Source: Pseudopithomyces maydicus (lineage: Eukaryota; Ascomycota; Dothideomycetes; Pleosporales; Didymosphaeriaceae). Taken from it: a DNA stretch of 64,000 nt. The stretch is taken from positions 2,976,001-3,040,000 of the forward strand of contig JANTUC010000001.1 of NCBI GenBank assembly GCA_026873275.1. The letters run 5' to 3'. Of this stretch, positions 33,890 to 46,600 are shown piece after piece. A program made the translations under genes and the position numbers. The notes beneath the pieces were generated by a model that saw nothing but the letters and a program-made list of their open reading frames with translations, made no database searches and had not been told where the DNA came from. Within the stretch, counting starts at the first letter, position 1; each line of letters begins with the position of its first letter.

Positions 33890-35519
33890 ATGCGGTCTTT
33901 CAGCCCGCTTCTCGCAGCCTGTGCCCTGCTCGCTGACTATGGAACCGCCGCGCCTCTCACCGAGAGGCATACGCCATCCAGTGACAGCCTTACAGTAAAG
34001 ACGAACCTGTTCACGGTGAAAGGCGCCATCTTCCCCAACGAGACGAACGTTCGCTTCTTCGGAAACATCCCTTACGCTGAACCTCCCATCGGCAAGCTTC
34101 GTTTCAGACCGCCCGTGACCGTGAAGCCTCGCAATGAGACAATTAACGGAACATGGTTTGGTGCATCATGTATGCAATACAACTCCGGGTCTGCGACGGT
34201 GTACTCGGAGTATTTGACCGGCTTTTTGCTTTCGCCGGGTCAAAAGACAAGCGAAGATTGCCTGACGCTGAATGTGTGGGCTCCGGCGTCGAGTAAGGAA
34301 GGCGACAAGTTACCCGTAATGATTTGGATACATGGCGGTGGTTTCACGTCTGGAGGGGCTGCTTCGCCGTACAAGTATGGCGATAGGATCGTAAGAGATC
34401 AGAATGTCATCGTGGTTGCTCTGAAGTAAGTTGCTGGCTTCAAATCGAAAGGCAATAGTACTGACCAATGAAAATAGCTATCGTTTGAATATCTTCGGCT
34501 TTCCAAAGGCTGCTGCGCTAGATGGTCACAACCTGAACCCAGGATTACTCGACCAGCGCAAAGCCGTTGAGTGGGTCTATGAAAACATTCACGCCTTTGG
34601 AGGTGATGCCGCGAAAATGACGCTGTTCGGACAATCAGCAGGGTAAAACATCTTATGCTAGCTATCTAGGGGGCGAATGCTGACTTTATACTCATCAAGC
34701 TCCATGTCCGTAGATGCTTACAACTACGCCTACCCGTTCGACCCCCTTGTCCGAGGCTTTATCGCTCAATCCGGCGCCGTCGGAACCTCCTCTTACACAT
34801 TCGATCCCAAAGGTAGCAACTTCACCTACGTCGCTTCCCAACTAGGTTGTGATGCCACTGCCACGGATGACGAAGTGTTCTCCTGCATGCAGTCGAAGCC
34901 CGCAACCGACATCATCGCCATTTACAACAAGTACAACGCCACTCTCAACAGCGGAAAGTCGCTATCCTTCGGCCCAACAGCTGACAACGAGACCATCTTC
35001 TCCAACTACACCTCCCGCCAACAACGTGGTCTTTTCGCACAACTCCCTACCATCTACAGCAGCAACAACGCAGAAGGCTCGTCGCTCCTCTCATTTACTC
35101 CTGAAGGTCCACCCGGGGGCCAGTCTGCCATCGACGCTTTTACCAAGAGCTTTGGAACTTGCTCCACCGCTAACGGTGCGCTGGCTCGCAAGAATCTCAA
35201 CGTACCTGTCTGGCGCGTGCGGTATTTTGGCGAATGGCCCAACTTGAATCCGTTTGACTGGTTGGGCGCGTACCACAGTGCGGACATTCCGATGGTCTTT
35301 GGGACAAGTGACCTCCGGGGTCCGGATACGGAGATGGAGAAGGAAACAAGTAAATACTATCAGGATGCGTGGGTTGCGTTTGCGAAGGATCCTGTGAAGG
35401 GGTTGGTGGAATTTGGATGGCCTGAGTATGACCCTGAGGGAGAGACGTTGATTAAGTTGGGTAATGGGAGTGTGAAGGCGGTTTTTGCGAAGGGGGATCT
35501 GTATGATGACGGATGTTAA
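33890..35519 (+). CDS. secreted type-B carboxylesterase/lipase
   Basis: This is an extracellular alpha/beta-hydrolase that cleaves carboxylic esters. Three exons (33890-34425, 34478-34642, 34700-35519) give 506 aa. The first 20 or so residues (RSFSPLLAACALLADYGTAA) form a signal peptide. Family marks are FFGNIPYAEPPIGKLRF, SEDCLTLNVWAP, the oxyanion block WIHGGGFTSG, and the nucleophile Ser in GQSAG (about Ser232). The acid is probably Glu in NAEGSSLL and the base is His in GAYHSADIPMVFGT (about His426), so the triad is complete. Several N-x-S/T sites fit a glycosylated secreted protein. The substrate is unknown; fungal relatives include lipases, sterol esterases and feruloyl-like esterases. 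It is convergent with the HET gene, with stops 139 bp apart. Confidence 0.9.
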
Positions 35520-35658
35520 TCGTGACGATGAATATCATACTCTAATCTCTAGAATTATCGCATATATATCGTACCCCTTCACCTTAATGTATCAACACTG
35601 GCCAATCTCGCAGGAGCTGCTGTCTCAAGGGCATGCCCTTTAAGCCAAGTATATTAGG

Positions 35659-38032
35659 CTAGATAATAGCAATCCTGTAATTCCCCTCGCCATCATAATC
35701 CTGATAAAACTCCTCTGTGATACCATGCTGGTACTCTCGTGCCGTCGGCGTAAAATCTTTCTTAAGTCCTCCCCCTGGATTGTACATATGCACGACGCCT
35801 GCCCGTCGGAAAAATCCTCGCCCCGAATCTGGCAGCGGCAATAGCACTAGGCAGATGACCTGTCGGTAGTTTCTATAAAGAAGCGGTATGAAAAACATGC
35901 TCTCTAGCATGAAATATGTCTTCGATTTGTCGTCTTCTCCCTGGAGCGATTCAAAGAACCATTGATCGAGATAAAATTGCCAGGAGAAAAATGTCCAGTT
36001 TGATAGCGTGAGGTTTCCGTTGTTAAAGATATACTGCTGTGCACTTGCGTTGCCACCTGGCATGCCAAGTCGCATTAGATTACCAATCAATGTCATTGCG
36101 TGTGAGTTGGATAAAGGTGTTGGCTCGATAATTCTGCAAAGTGGTATGGGATCTTGTTGTGTATTAACGGTTAGGTCGTAGATGTACCAGTCCACGGATG
36201 AATTGAGAGACACCCAAGACCAACTAGGAACCTGGGGCCACGTAAGAGCGTTGGCAGGCGACGGGAAGGGACGTGATTGTGTCCAAAGAAGTCCAAGGAC
36301 CAGATCATCAGTCCATTGCCCAAGCAAGTACTGGCCGTGTTTGCGCACTAAGTTGAATTCCGTAGCAATACCGCTCAAAGCTGGGAGTCGGTCATTAGGG
36401 TATGTAAGGCTTCGAGCAGAATAGGCTTGTACGACGCGCCTCCATAATCCATCAGAAGACTGTTGAGAACAAGTGATATAAGCTTTGGCATCATCTTCGA
36501 TACCCCCGGGGTATAAACATACCTCTGCGGAACCGAGATCCTCGACCATAAACTGCCAGAGGGGATTTTGTTCCTTGAAATAACGGAAAGCATCGCCCAT
36601 TATGCGCAGAGTCTCATTGACAGGATCGTCATCACCATGAAACTCTCTGGGTAAATTGGCCCAGCCTGTTGCCCATGTCTCGTTCGCAAAATTTTCTTTG
36701 CATTCCCAGAACAACTCCTTTTTACCGAAATGAAGAACACGTAAGGCCTATGCAAGGTGTCAAAACGTCGACACACTTTCGAGAGACCTGCTGCACTGCG
36801 CTGGCTTACCAATATCTGCTCCTGCAGAACCCATGCTCTTTCGAATAGTGAGCCACTGCATATCTCTCTCCAAGGCTGCCCATGCAACACAGATTCGTCC
36901 AGGAGGTAGAACTGTGCCTCCTCGGGACACGCTGCAGAAGCGTTAAACTGCCCATCTTTCGTGTCGACCTGGAGAGCCAGAATGTTCGAGGGATTACCAG
37001 TTCGCTCCGCGAAAAATCCCTGTATACCGGTATTGAATGCTGATGCTGACAGATTACAAACAGCTCTTTTGTATACCTCGCCCATCAGCTGTGACTCGTG
37101 TTCCCAATCCGCCGGGCTGTCCTGGATGATGCATAACGAGTCTAAAATCCCGTCAGTATGCATAGAAGCCAGGGAGATGTTACTCACCAATCCATACATA
37201 GGGAACACCTAGCTGGTAGGCGACATATAGGGCGTCTTGAAAGACAGCAGTAAGCTCTGCAACTGGAATAGTAATCTGGAACTGGTGGAGATTCGCTTGG
37301 GTTAGCGTAAGGAATTTTACTCCTCCCCAGCAGTGGCTCAGACTCAGATAACGGGTTCCAGGAGGTAGCGAAGCGCCTGTAACTAGTCGAGCAGAAGTTA
37401 CAGAGTCGTTCTCGAGACGCTCGACATGGACAAGTCTCGTGGGAACAAATGCATTCGGTAACCGACGGTTGCACTCTATATGGTGCTTCTGACAATTTTC
37501 GAGCCACATGCTTGCTTGCTTCAAACCGTCAGGTGACTTTATTGAAGGATCTAGAGAAGTTCGAAGTCCTAATTGTTCGGCGACTGGTTACGACTCAGCA
37601 GACATATCTTGCGCTTCCCGTATTTCTATTATACGACCACCCGGAATATGAAGACCAACGTCGATTGAAATCTGGGTTCCTCGAGTCTTGAGGCTCACCT
37701 TCTTTAGAGATGCAATCGAACAATATCTCATGATATCGGTCAAATGCCCATACGGTAATTCTACGTGCCCACCAGTCCGCCTTGTTCTGTGGACGACTAA
37801 ACCTGATCTTGTCAAAAAGCGGGCGATCCACGTCACATTTTCCTTTCGCGAGGGCATCATGTTGCGTCTCTTTCACGCGGTTGTAAAGCCGCTTGCAGAT
37901 AAAACAGCCCTCATCCACCGATTGTTTCAATTCCTCGGCGGTTGTGTGGTGTGAATCGTTGAAAGAAGTAGCCTCATCAGTCACTGAAAATATGCGTTCG
38001 CATGTCGTACAGAGTGGCTTTAGATTGGCCAT
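35659..38032 (-). CDS. HET-domain protein (heterokaryon-incompatibility family)
   Basis: HET-domain proteins trigger self/non-self recognition and cell death in filamentous fungi when partnered with an incompatible allele. Four exons (38032-37699, 37568-37188, 37141-36810, 36747-35659) give 711 aa; the introns are 130, 46 and 62 nt with matching phases. The N-terminus carries a CxxC...CxxC-like part (CTTCERIF, GCFICKRLY). The HET domain has its three blocks: TRYLSLSHCWGG, YVWIDSLCIIQDSPADWEHES with EVYKRAVCNLSAS, and LFERAWVLQEQIL. The C-terminal half is unlike known toxin domains and has scattered hydrophobic stretches. No NACHT or WD repeats are seen. Which system it serves, if any, is not visible. 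Confidence 0.88.
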
Positions 38033-38717
38033 GATAGTGTGGTGGCTCTGTGGAATAGAGCATACTTTGTGGTGAATGTCCCTGCATCTCGCTTGATGCT
38101 TACGCCCGATTGGTAGCAGCGTTGCGTTGTGTATCCACGTGTCTTAGAAAGTGCAGGGTTCAAGGTTTCCTAAATTCCCCATGTTCCAGATTACTTGGAC
38201 ATCACGGGGGTTATTTTAATTTCCTATATACCCATCACAGATAGCCTGAAAGAGCTTCTGTTATTATGTTAAAACTTTCTGGGGGTACAACCACAAGGTT
38301 CGTGCCCCACCATCCGAGATGGAAAGCGACAACAGACGAGGTGGATGGCTGGCCATTTGTAGATTATCGAAAAGAGATCGCATGCATCACAGTGTAACTC
38401 TTACATCATACATCAAATTGCATGAATTTCAACAGGTAGGGAACGTATATACACTAGCACAGCCATCTAGCTACCACTCCCCATTATCTATGCCATCGCT
38501 GCGTCATGAGCTGCTCGTACACTAAACCATGGTAGCCAAAAAATTATGTTACAAGAATCGAAGCCATTTTCGGAAAAAGAAACGGATGCATATAGATGAG
38601 GTGTGACAATGCTGAGGCAACTCCACTCTTGTGGTGCGCATGCAATGCAGATGCTAGGCTGGAAAAACAACAAGAAAAAACACAAACGTTGCGGTTACGT
38701 ACGCTGGGGGTGTGGAA
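38033..38717. other. intergenic region between HET and ferric reductase genes
   Basis: AT-richer sequence with no coding signal. It should contain the HET promoter and the 3' flank of the reductase. Confidence 0.5.
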
Positions 38718-40583
38718 TCAGTAGGAGAAGGCTTCCTCGATGTAGTCCACGCAGCCCTCGGTAGTGAGTGGCCGCACGGAGGCGCGCACCGTGTCGGACA
38801 ACCCACCACTACCGCAGCAGGTGACGGCCATCGCGCCTTCGCGATGTGCCATCTCCTCTGCAACGAGCGTCTTCCAGTTGGGCCTACCAGCGAACAGCTT
38901 CACGCTCTCAGAGCTGCCCTGTTCGATGCGGCCCTTGGGCTTTGTGATGAATAGCTTGATGCGAAGGTGCTTCTTGCGATCAGGCATGCGCAAGATCTCA
39001 TCCATCCATGGACGGATCCACTCTAGGCTCTCAGAGTCGGGAAGCGACCACACAAGCAGGATGCGGCGGGTAGCAGTCGTGCCTGCATGTGCGCCTGCCA
39101 AAAGGTGTTTGATGTACATGACTTGGTGAGTGATACCAACGCCACCGGCGATGAGTAGACAAGTGCCGTACGAGTCGAGGCTGTGGTGGCCGCCGTATGG
39201 GCCCTCGATGAAGCCCCAGGCCTCGAAAGTCTTGTTAGGTTGCTCGCAAGCTTTTTCGTAGATAGTACGAGTGAAGCCCGTGCGAGCACGGCAGATGAGG
39301 CTGATTTGCTTGGTGCGCTGGGGCATATGGGGCGAGGTAGCAGTAATTCCGCCTTCGAGCTGGGAGAGTGATCGCTCCTTGTGCTCCTTTGAGGAGGCTG
39401 TAGGAGGGTATGCCCAAGCTACGGAAAAGGGGTGCGAGTGCGGCCCCATGATGCTGGGAATGTAAAGGTGAACATTGCAACCAGGCTTTGGAGTCCATTC
39501 GCGCGCGAGGTGGATCGTGACACGGCAAGCTTCTCCAGGCATAGCTTCGATGTGTACCCTGCACCCTTTCTTTCCAAAGTTGTAGTATATGGCCCATGTA
39601 AAGCGAGCGATCCATTCAAATACGTAGAAGGCAATCACGAAGTACATCCATGGAATCTGAGGCAGGCCGTGCTTTTTAAGGTGCTGATACAGGCCAACAA
39701 AGGAGATCAATATCATGATGCGATGGATGCCCAGGAAAGTCTCGTAGAAGGCATGGCGAAAGGGTGACCAAGCCTGGATGCCTAGGAAGACAAAGGCACA
39801 AGTCGCGACCATGCCATATGTGTAGGATGGCTCGTCACGAAGACCGGCAGAAACAGCTGCCATACCCTGTTCGCTTCGGAGGGTGTTGTCTAGCCAGCAC
39901 GCAGTATGCACAATGGCCTCGAAGATGGTGATGCGGGCAGCCCATCGATGGAAAAGGTTGAAATCATCGTAGGAAACCTGGAGAATGCTGATGAGGGGGT
40001 TGTTGCGGAGAGCAAAAAGGACGGTAGGGATGAGGTTGAGCGCTGCAAGTGTGCCTGTGCGACCTCGAAGGGCAGCTACGACCGACTTGTGCTCCTTGCT
40101 CCAGTCCAAGGCCAAGCACCAAGCAACGTTCAAGCCCGCATATACGACGAGCATGAGGAAGTGCCAGCGTCCTGGAAGGGTGCCGTTATCGATGGCGGCG
40201 GAGATTTGGAAAGTAGCGTTGTGTTTCTTCTTGTGTAGAGGTGCCATGAGTACGTGTCGGTTTAGCCATGGCCACCATGATGACCGGTTCAACTTCCAGT
40301 ACTCTTGTCTTTCTGGGTTACCCATGATGGTTAGGTGCCGCGCGTGCTTGTAGAACATGTTGGAAAAGCGTAATACTAGCAGGGCAAAGGCAACGATTGC
40401 GAGAATGTAACCGAACATGTGTACCCAGAAGAAGTTGCCATCTTGCTCCACACCAGTAAGACCGAACGAGTACTTGAGTGAGTCATAACCATTGGCATCC
40501 CAACCCTCCAGGAAGTGACGCTTGCGGATGAGGTTGTCGGGGCTCGGGGCCCGGACGCCCCGGGAAAACAGACGGGGAGACAT
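38718..40583 (-). CDS. ferric-chelate reductase (FRE/NOX-like)
   Basis: This membrane flavocytochrome passes electrons from NADPH through FAD and two hemes to extracellular ferric chelates. A single exon from the ATG at 40583 gives 621 aa; the frame is open upstream but has no earlier ATG. An N-terminal membrane segment (HMFGYILAIVAFALLVL) is followed by the ferric reductase-like transmembrane block. Paired heme histidines occur in FHRWAARITIFEAIVHTACW and in GIHRIMILISFVGLYQHL. The FAD-binding motif appears as HSHPFSVAW. The NADPH part has GPYGGHHSL, AGGVGITHQVMY and the C-terminal CCGSGGLSDTV. The length and single-exon form fit fungal Fre proteins rather than NADPH oxidases. Iron regulation is expected, but I found no clear GATA-type iron site just upstream. 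Confidence 0.9.
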   Translation of the reverse strand: MSPRLFSRGVRAPSPDNLIRKRHFLEGWDANGYDSLKYSFGLTGVEQDGNFFWVHMFGYILAIVAFALLVLRFSNMFYKHARHLTIMGNPERQEYWKLNRSSWWPWLNRHVLMAPLHKKKHNATFQISAAIDNGTLPGRWHFLMLVVYAGLNVAWCLALDWSKEHKSVVAALRGRTGTLAALNLIPTVLFALRNNPLISILQVSYDDFNLFHRWAARITIFEAIVHTACWLDNTLRSEQGMAAVSAGLRDEPSYTYGMVATCAFVFLGIQAWSPFRHAFYETFLGIHRIMILISFVGLYQHLKKHGLPQIPWMYFVIAFYVFEWIARFTWAIYYNFGKKGCRVHIEAMPGEACRVTIHLAREWTPKPGCNVHLYIPSIMGPHSHPFSVAWAYPPTASSKEHKERSLSQLEGGITATSPHMPQRTKQISLICRARTGFTRTIYEKACEQPNKTFEAWGFIEGPYGGHHSLDSYGTCLLIAGGVGITHQVMYIKHLLAGAHAGTTATRRILLVWSLPDSESLEWIRPWMDEILRMPDRKKHLRIKLFITKPKGRIEQGSSESVKLFAGRPNWKTLVAEEMAHREGAMAVTCCGSGGLSDTVRASVRPLTTEGCVDYIEEAFSY

Positions 40584-43500
40584 GTGTTGTTGAGGTTGGT
40601 GCGCGAGTCTAAGCTGCGCAAGCAGATTTTTTCTATCGGGGATCCAAGTTTGGAATCTATGTTGAAAGTTGTTGGTTTGGGCGTTGCGACGAAGATTGTT
40701 TTTGTGAAGCACAGCCGGGTGCCACGTTGGAATGCAAAAGTCTTGAAGAGGAGTCCTGCGCGTGCGATGGGGGTTGGCGGTCTTTATTGGCGACGAGAAA
40801 TGGACACAACGCGAGAACAAGGCTATTGTACTGTCACCTACAATGCATCACAATGGTGTTGTCGCAGAAGCGTAGTGAAGGTGGCGCGGGGTAGAATTGG
40901 CAGCGAAGTGAAGGTGTATTGTGCACGGCACAATGTCAGTGAAGGTCCCGAGTGAATGTCGAGCTGGGTGAAAGGATGGCTGGTGACGATGCGAGGCGGG
41001 TGCGGGTGTATGAATGAAGGGCGGGCGGTGAGGAGGTCGAGGCAGTCGAGGAAGTCGGTCCACGATGGTAAGGTGACTCTCAAACGGGGTGGAAAGAGTG
41101 CGGGTCGCGGAAAAGCCAGTAAAGAGCGTGGAAAAAGCAGCGGTTGGCACGTTGTCAAAACGAGTGAACAACAGTTGGGCCCGAGAAACGAATGAAATGA
41201 AGAAAAAAACTCTCCGTGTAGCAGTGCGCACAAGGTCGAGGTGAAGGAGAGGGTGAGGGTGCATATGAGCTGGAGCGACGGGCAAGCCGCAGCCAATGAC
41301 TCGAGTGGGTGGTCCGACCAAACGAAACGCTTGAAACGGGGGCATCCCTAGTGGCGGCCAACCGCAGGCAGGAGGGTCGCTTGTACGGCTCCAAGCCACA
41401 GTGGCCCCCTGGTAGGAACCTTGCAGGAACCTGGTAGAAACCTTGTCCGGAGTGCAGCGAATGGTGGCAGTTTGCACCAGGTACCGGTGCCGGTTGGCTG
41501 CAGTCGTTTCGACGCAGTCCGGACGCGGCGGCCTTGCCACGCTCTAGAAAAAGGCTCCGGCCGCCAGCGTGCGTACGTATGTAGGTAGGGTAGGGACCGT
41601 AGGGTGTTGTTCCGTCCCAGTGTGCCAGTGTGCCAGTGTGCCAGCCCTGGAGTGTGCCGCTGGTGGTGGCCTCCTGGTGGTGGCCTGGCCTGGTTGTCTC
41701 TTGCTGGTCCTGGTGCCCGAGGGTCGCTACTGCTCTGCCCCGACCAAGAGGGAAGCCGCCGCCCACACCTGCACAACTGCCAACAAGGAACGATCCTTCT
41801 GCGCGCCCTCTCCCCACCGCCTCGCCATGTCACATTCATAGTGAAACGCTCTCGTAAATGACGTTCTCTCGCCCGGCTTTCCGGCTCACTGCCCGCCACA
41901 AACAGCATACCAAGCGAGACAAATCCCCGGCTCCGATCATCATGCTGGCCCCAAACCCTCGCGCTCACGCCGGGCCAAGCAGCGCGCGGAGCAACCAAGC
42001 CGCAGTGCTGCCTCTGCAATCTCCACTCCATGAGCCTCCACTGTGCACCATGCGCTGCTGAGCTAACATTTTGCCGCCTATCACACCAGCACGCAGCTGC
42101 GATAAGTACCGAAGAAGGCGCTTATCGGATGACAGCCGCCAGACAATATTGAAAGAGCGACATCCCGCGCTTTAACGACATGCCTGGCGCGATCCTGCAT
42201 CGTCGTCTCACGAGAACCGTACCTTAGCGATATGAAGCCCAGCGCTCATGCACTCGGTGGCAAATATACAGCTTGTCCAACGGGCCCACTCCGAACACAT
42301 CGTAGCGCCTAAACGGGCCCTTCTCATGCTCGTGTCGGCTTTCAGAGGACAGAAGAAAAAAATCGAGCAACCTGGTCCTGGTGGAACGACCAGGTCTAGG
42401 GCAGCCTCGCGCTACGGACACTTCACTCTCTATATGGCTTGCAATTCGCTCCCCACCCTCACGGCACTTGACTGCACCGCCTTGCGAATTCCAACTCCAA
42501 GATAGCAGCCTGCCTCCTTCGTCCGTAATTCGTCGCTATTGTTTCAAATGCCCGACTTGGGTATGCCCACCTCGCTCTGACTTCACGATGCATCCATCCC
42601 ATGGCTAAGCATCTGTCAAAACCACCTCGGCACGCGCTGACACATGGGAACGGCACCTCGGATTTCTTTATGAATCGACCCGCCGCCACAAATAAAGCCT
42701 ACGGGAGCCTATCTCGTCCAGCCGCCAGCTGGTCCCAGCCCAAAGGTTCCAGAATCAATACGTTTGAAACGCTCGTCGGTCTAGGCATGAACGCATGAAC
42801 CCTTTCAAAATACTTCCACCCCACTCAACTCCACCACGCTGTATCTCGTGAACCGTTTCTGGACTGATGCCCGAAGGGACGTTCCGCCTGCACCGTGCTA
42901 ATGTTCCAGGCGACCGGTGCAATCAGTGCATCCAGCGCATCCAGCCTCCCCACGCACGTGTTTGACAAACCATCACCATGAACGCGTGGCGTCCGATATC
43001 TAGGCAGATCATATGATCACCCTCTGTATTACTCGCAAAGGCATGGCTATTGAGCGGGATGCTGTACATCAAAGAGTCTAATTTTGCAGGCGCACTGCTC
43101 CTTGCTGACGCTGTTCTAGAACACCCACATGTATGTGATGCCCATCCTGTCATCTATCGTTTGATTTGCGCTGGGTTCACTTGATCCCAGATTTACATGG
43201 AATCGGGCACCGCAGAATACCTTGATTACCGGTAGCGCTTTCGCACACTCGCAAATCATGAATAGCGATCGATATGGATTTTTTTTACCATACATCTATC
43301 ACATCCATCCTTGCTCTAATCTGGAGCCTATCCTGGACACTGATCATAGCATGTATCCATATTCATACAGCGAAATTTCGGCTCTAGCCGGCCGACGGTA
43401 CCACTCGCCGGATCATTTCCACTTGATGTAATTTCTGCATTTAACGTGTCGTTTTACCGTCTTACATGATAATTACAATCGCGAAAAATTGAAATTTGCG

Positions 43501-43648
43501 CATGCCCTAAATTTTGCCCGCTGCAAAACTCACGCCATGCTTTTTCCAGCGTCCCTTTCCTAATATGAAAATATGTCATGAACATAACTATGCATTTCTC
43601 ATTCCTGCATCAAAAACATTCAACGGCGTGAACTACTTTACTTTGCAC
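40584..43648. other. 3-kb gene-poor region upstream of the ferric reductase
   Basis: None of the open frames looks coding; several run antisense to each other with skewed composition (Arg/Pro/His). There is an 8-bp tandem repeat at 41618-41645. The segment next to 43648 is AT-rich and is the 3' flank of the CPS1-like gene. A small unrecognised gene cannot be excluded. Confidence 0.45.
41618..41645. repeat. 8-bp tandem repeat (CCAGTGTG)
   Basis: About 3.5 copies of CCAGTGTG occur in a row, followed by an imperfect GGTGGTGGCCT doublet at 41659-41685. No function is evident. Confidence 0.75.
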
Positions 43649-46600
43649 CTAATTCAGCCTCCCCATCTGCCCCGGCCCAGAACCCGCAAAATTCATCATC
43701 ATGGCCGCCTCCTGCTTCCAGTCGCCTTCGCCTTCGCTGCTTGTCGAGTCCCGACTTGCGTTAGCCACTCTCAATCCTCCTCTCTGTTCCTGCGGCTCGT
43801 CGTAATCTGCTGGTCCCAGCGGCCAATTGGACCCCTGCTGGTCAACGCTGTGATACTGTTGGGGCTGATAAGCCTGCTGCTGATGTTGCTCCTGCTGTCC
43901 CTGTTGCTGTTGCTGTGCAGCTTGGTAATTCATGTACGGTTTATTCGCATACGCCGGCTCGGGTGGGACGTCGGCTTGTGGTCCGGGCCTCAGGATGCTC
44001 GGCAGGGGCGCAGTGGACAGACCCGTCGCGCCGTACTGTGCGTGGTTAGGACCATATTGTTCGCTGGGCGAGTCGAAGACGCCCGTCGCTTCGACGGGGG
44101 AATAGTGCTTCGGCGCGCCGTCGGTCTGCAGCCGGGTCATGAATTGGGGGTTTGGATTTTGCGCCTCGGTGGGCGTGTTCTCGTCGCCGCGCATTTCTTG
44201 GATGCTTCCTGTGCCGAGCTCAGGGATGGACTCGGGGTATTGGGAGGCTGGCATCTCAGACACGCCCTGGGGCAAAGGGACGAAACTCATTGGTCGTTGT
44301 TGACCGGGAAGTTCTTGGGGCATGCCTGGGCCGCCGGTTTGTAGTTGGAGGTTGTTCATGGCAGCCGTCATGCCCAGTGTTGAGTTCGCCCGCATGCTAC
44401 CCTTGATACTACCGGGGCCTCCACCCATGCTGATGCTGTTCCTGAAAGTACTCGTGCTGGGTCTACCGGGTGCTCCGCCCTCCTCGTAGATGTTGTCCAT
44501 GCCGCCGTCGCGGATGCTGTACTGGGCGATGGTTCGCATCTTGCGGGTGACCCATCCTGCGAGAATTTTCCCGCGTTGTTTCTCGCCAAGACGCGAGCGG
44601 TGAAAGTCACCTTTGATCACAAAGGCAACGATATCAATGACAAGTTGATGCTCGTTAAGAATCGCGTTGACAATGACAGGGACCATAGAAGCGAGGAAGT
44701 TGCGGCGGAAGATTTCTACCACGATCACGACGAGGCCGCCAGCCTGGAAGACGGCACTGTTACAGCGATTAGCACTTTTCACAAACTCCTAGCCTTGGGT
44801 GTTACTCACCTTCCTCCTGGAACGATGTTCCGGTGGCACCGTTCTACTGAGGATTCGATGTCCATGGAAAAGTGATTCAACCCGTTGACTTCGAATGTGT
44901 CACCAATACTTCCAAGTACGAACAGAACCTGCATATCAACCGGTGCACCTCCCGGCCCAATGGGCCTTGTGACGTTGTGTAGGAAACCCAAGTCACCCGT
45001 ACGAACATACCGCACATTAGGATCTCCGTCGACCGTCCTACCGTTGAATCTTTCCGCATCCAAACGTTCCTTGGAACCGTAGAAAGAGTGGGCGTTCGCC
45101 TCAGATTGCACCCAGATCTCTCCATACTCACCCACAAGAGCAAGTGTATTGGTCTCTGGGTTGACAATGGATATCTGCGTGCTTACAGGAACCATACCAG
45201 AATCTTGGACATAGAGAGCGTTGGGCTCGGTATCAGGATCAACAGGCATAACAAGGCCGCGACGGAGCGCGTTCATTTCTAGATGCAACTCAATCGGTTC
45301 AATGCACATGTAGGAGCGGGAAGCAACCATAGGATTGAGAACGTGCGAGTAGACCGTGTTGATGGCTGTTCTGTCGAGGTTGGCAGAAGCGAAATGCGTA
45401 CGCACTCGTGAATCTACTTCATGTCAGATAGAGAATGCAATCCTTGGTGGTTTTACTAACAGACGTCCACACGGGGCCGTGTGTCGGTGGCAATCATCAA
45501 ATTCTTTAGCTCGTGCATGGCCATGGTCTTGCCTGCGCCGTGTGCCATTGCGTGATCAAGCATTTGGCTTGTCGCATACGCATCCTTAATTTTGTATCTT
45601 GACAGTGTTTGGAAAAGGATATTGGGGTTCTGTGCGAAGTCGACTGGCGAGACGAGGTATGTTGGGGCAGCTAGGAAAATACCCATGATGCAAGTGTGAA
45701 CGAAGCCGAGGCCGATAGTGCTACGGACGCATCCCAGTACAGGCCGCGTGCTGGTCATTTGGCATGTTTCTTTTTGGACCTTACCGAGCGCCATGATTGT
45801 ATTATGTCCAAGTTGAACTGCTATCCGTCTTTGATCGGGTGTCCAAAAGGTCCATACAAGGACAGGGTACCCAGTCTGTACCCACGCTGGCTTGATAGTC
45901 AAGCCAAGATCGCGGCAGCCGCTAGACTGTTTGCTAGGCTTCGTCGTGTTGTAGATGTTTGGCAGATGCACTTTGAGAATGACCGCGGATTGTTTCAAGT
46001 GCTGGGAGACTTGCTTGATCTTAAGCAGATGATCAACATCGCTGTTGACAATGATGGCTTTGACCTTGAAGTCTGCTATGATATGCAGCAATGCCGGAGC
46101 ATCTTCATTCAACCTGTTCTGGTCGATAGGAGCCATAGGTATTGCGACTGCACCGAGTACGAAACAGGCGTGAATAGCGAAGACGAATTCTTCGGAATGG
46201 GTGTACATCAGTAGTACATGGTCACCAGCTGTGATCTTGACTTTGTTCTTCAGATAGATCGCCACGGCAGCAACCTTCTGGTCGAATTTCTTCCAGCTAA
46301 CGCCCTTGCCTTCTTTCCCTCTGCCATCAATGCTGCAGTAGGCAAGTTCTTCGGACTGACGTGATACACGCCATTGCATCAGATCGTGAATGTTCGAAAA
46401 CTGGTTCAGGGGGTAGAAGTGCGGTCATCGATGACAACTTCGCGGTGATCAACACCGGAGTACTGTTTGTCCTGTAGAAGCAGATAGTTTTGACGTGCCA
46501 TAGAAGCTTGCGGTGACCATATACCCCCAGCGGGATCGTCACCAAGTGCGATGTTCTGAACTGCCCTCTCCACACCGAACTTGACGTGGACGCAGGGCAG

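Noticed and set aside
33890..38032. Carboxylesterase and HET gene as a linked toxin or defence pair
   Set aside because: They are only convergent neighbours; nothing in either sequence links their roles.
41155..42031. Overlapping 220-230-aa open frames upstream of the ferric reductase
   Set aside because: Rich in Arg, Gly and Pro with no domain; they follow GC-rich repeats and overlap in several frames.
43514..44344. 276-aa plus-strand open frame
   Set aside because: Antisense shadow of the Gln/Pro-rich last exon of the CPS1-like gene; Leu-rich because of CAG repeats.
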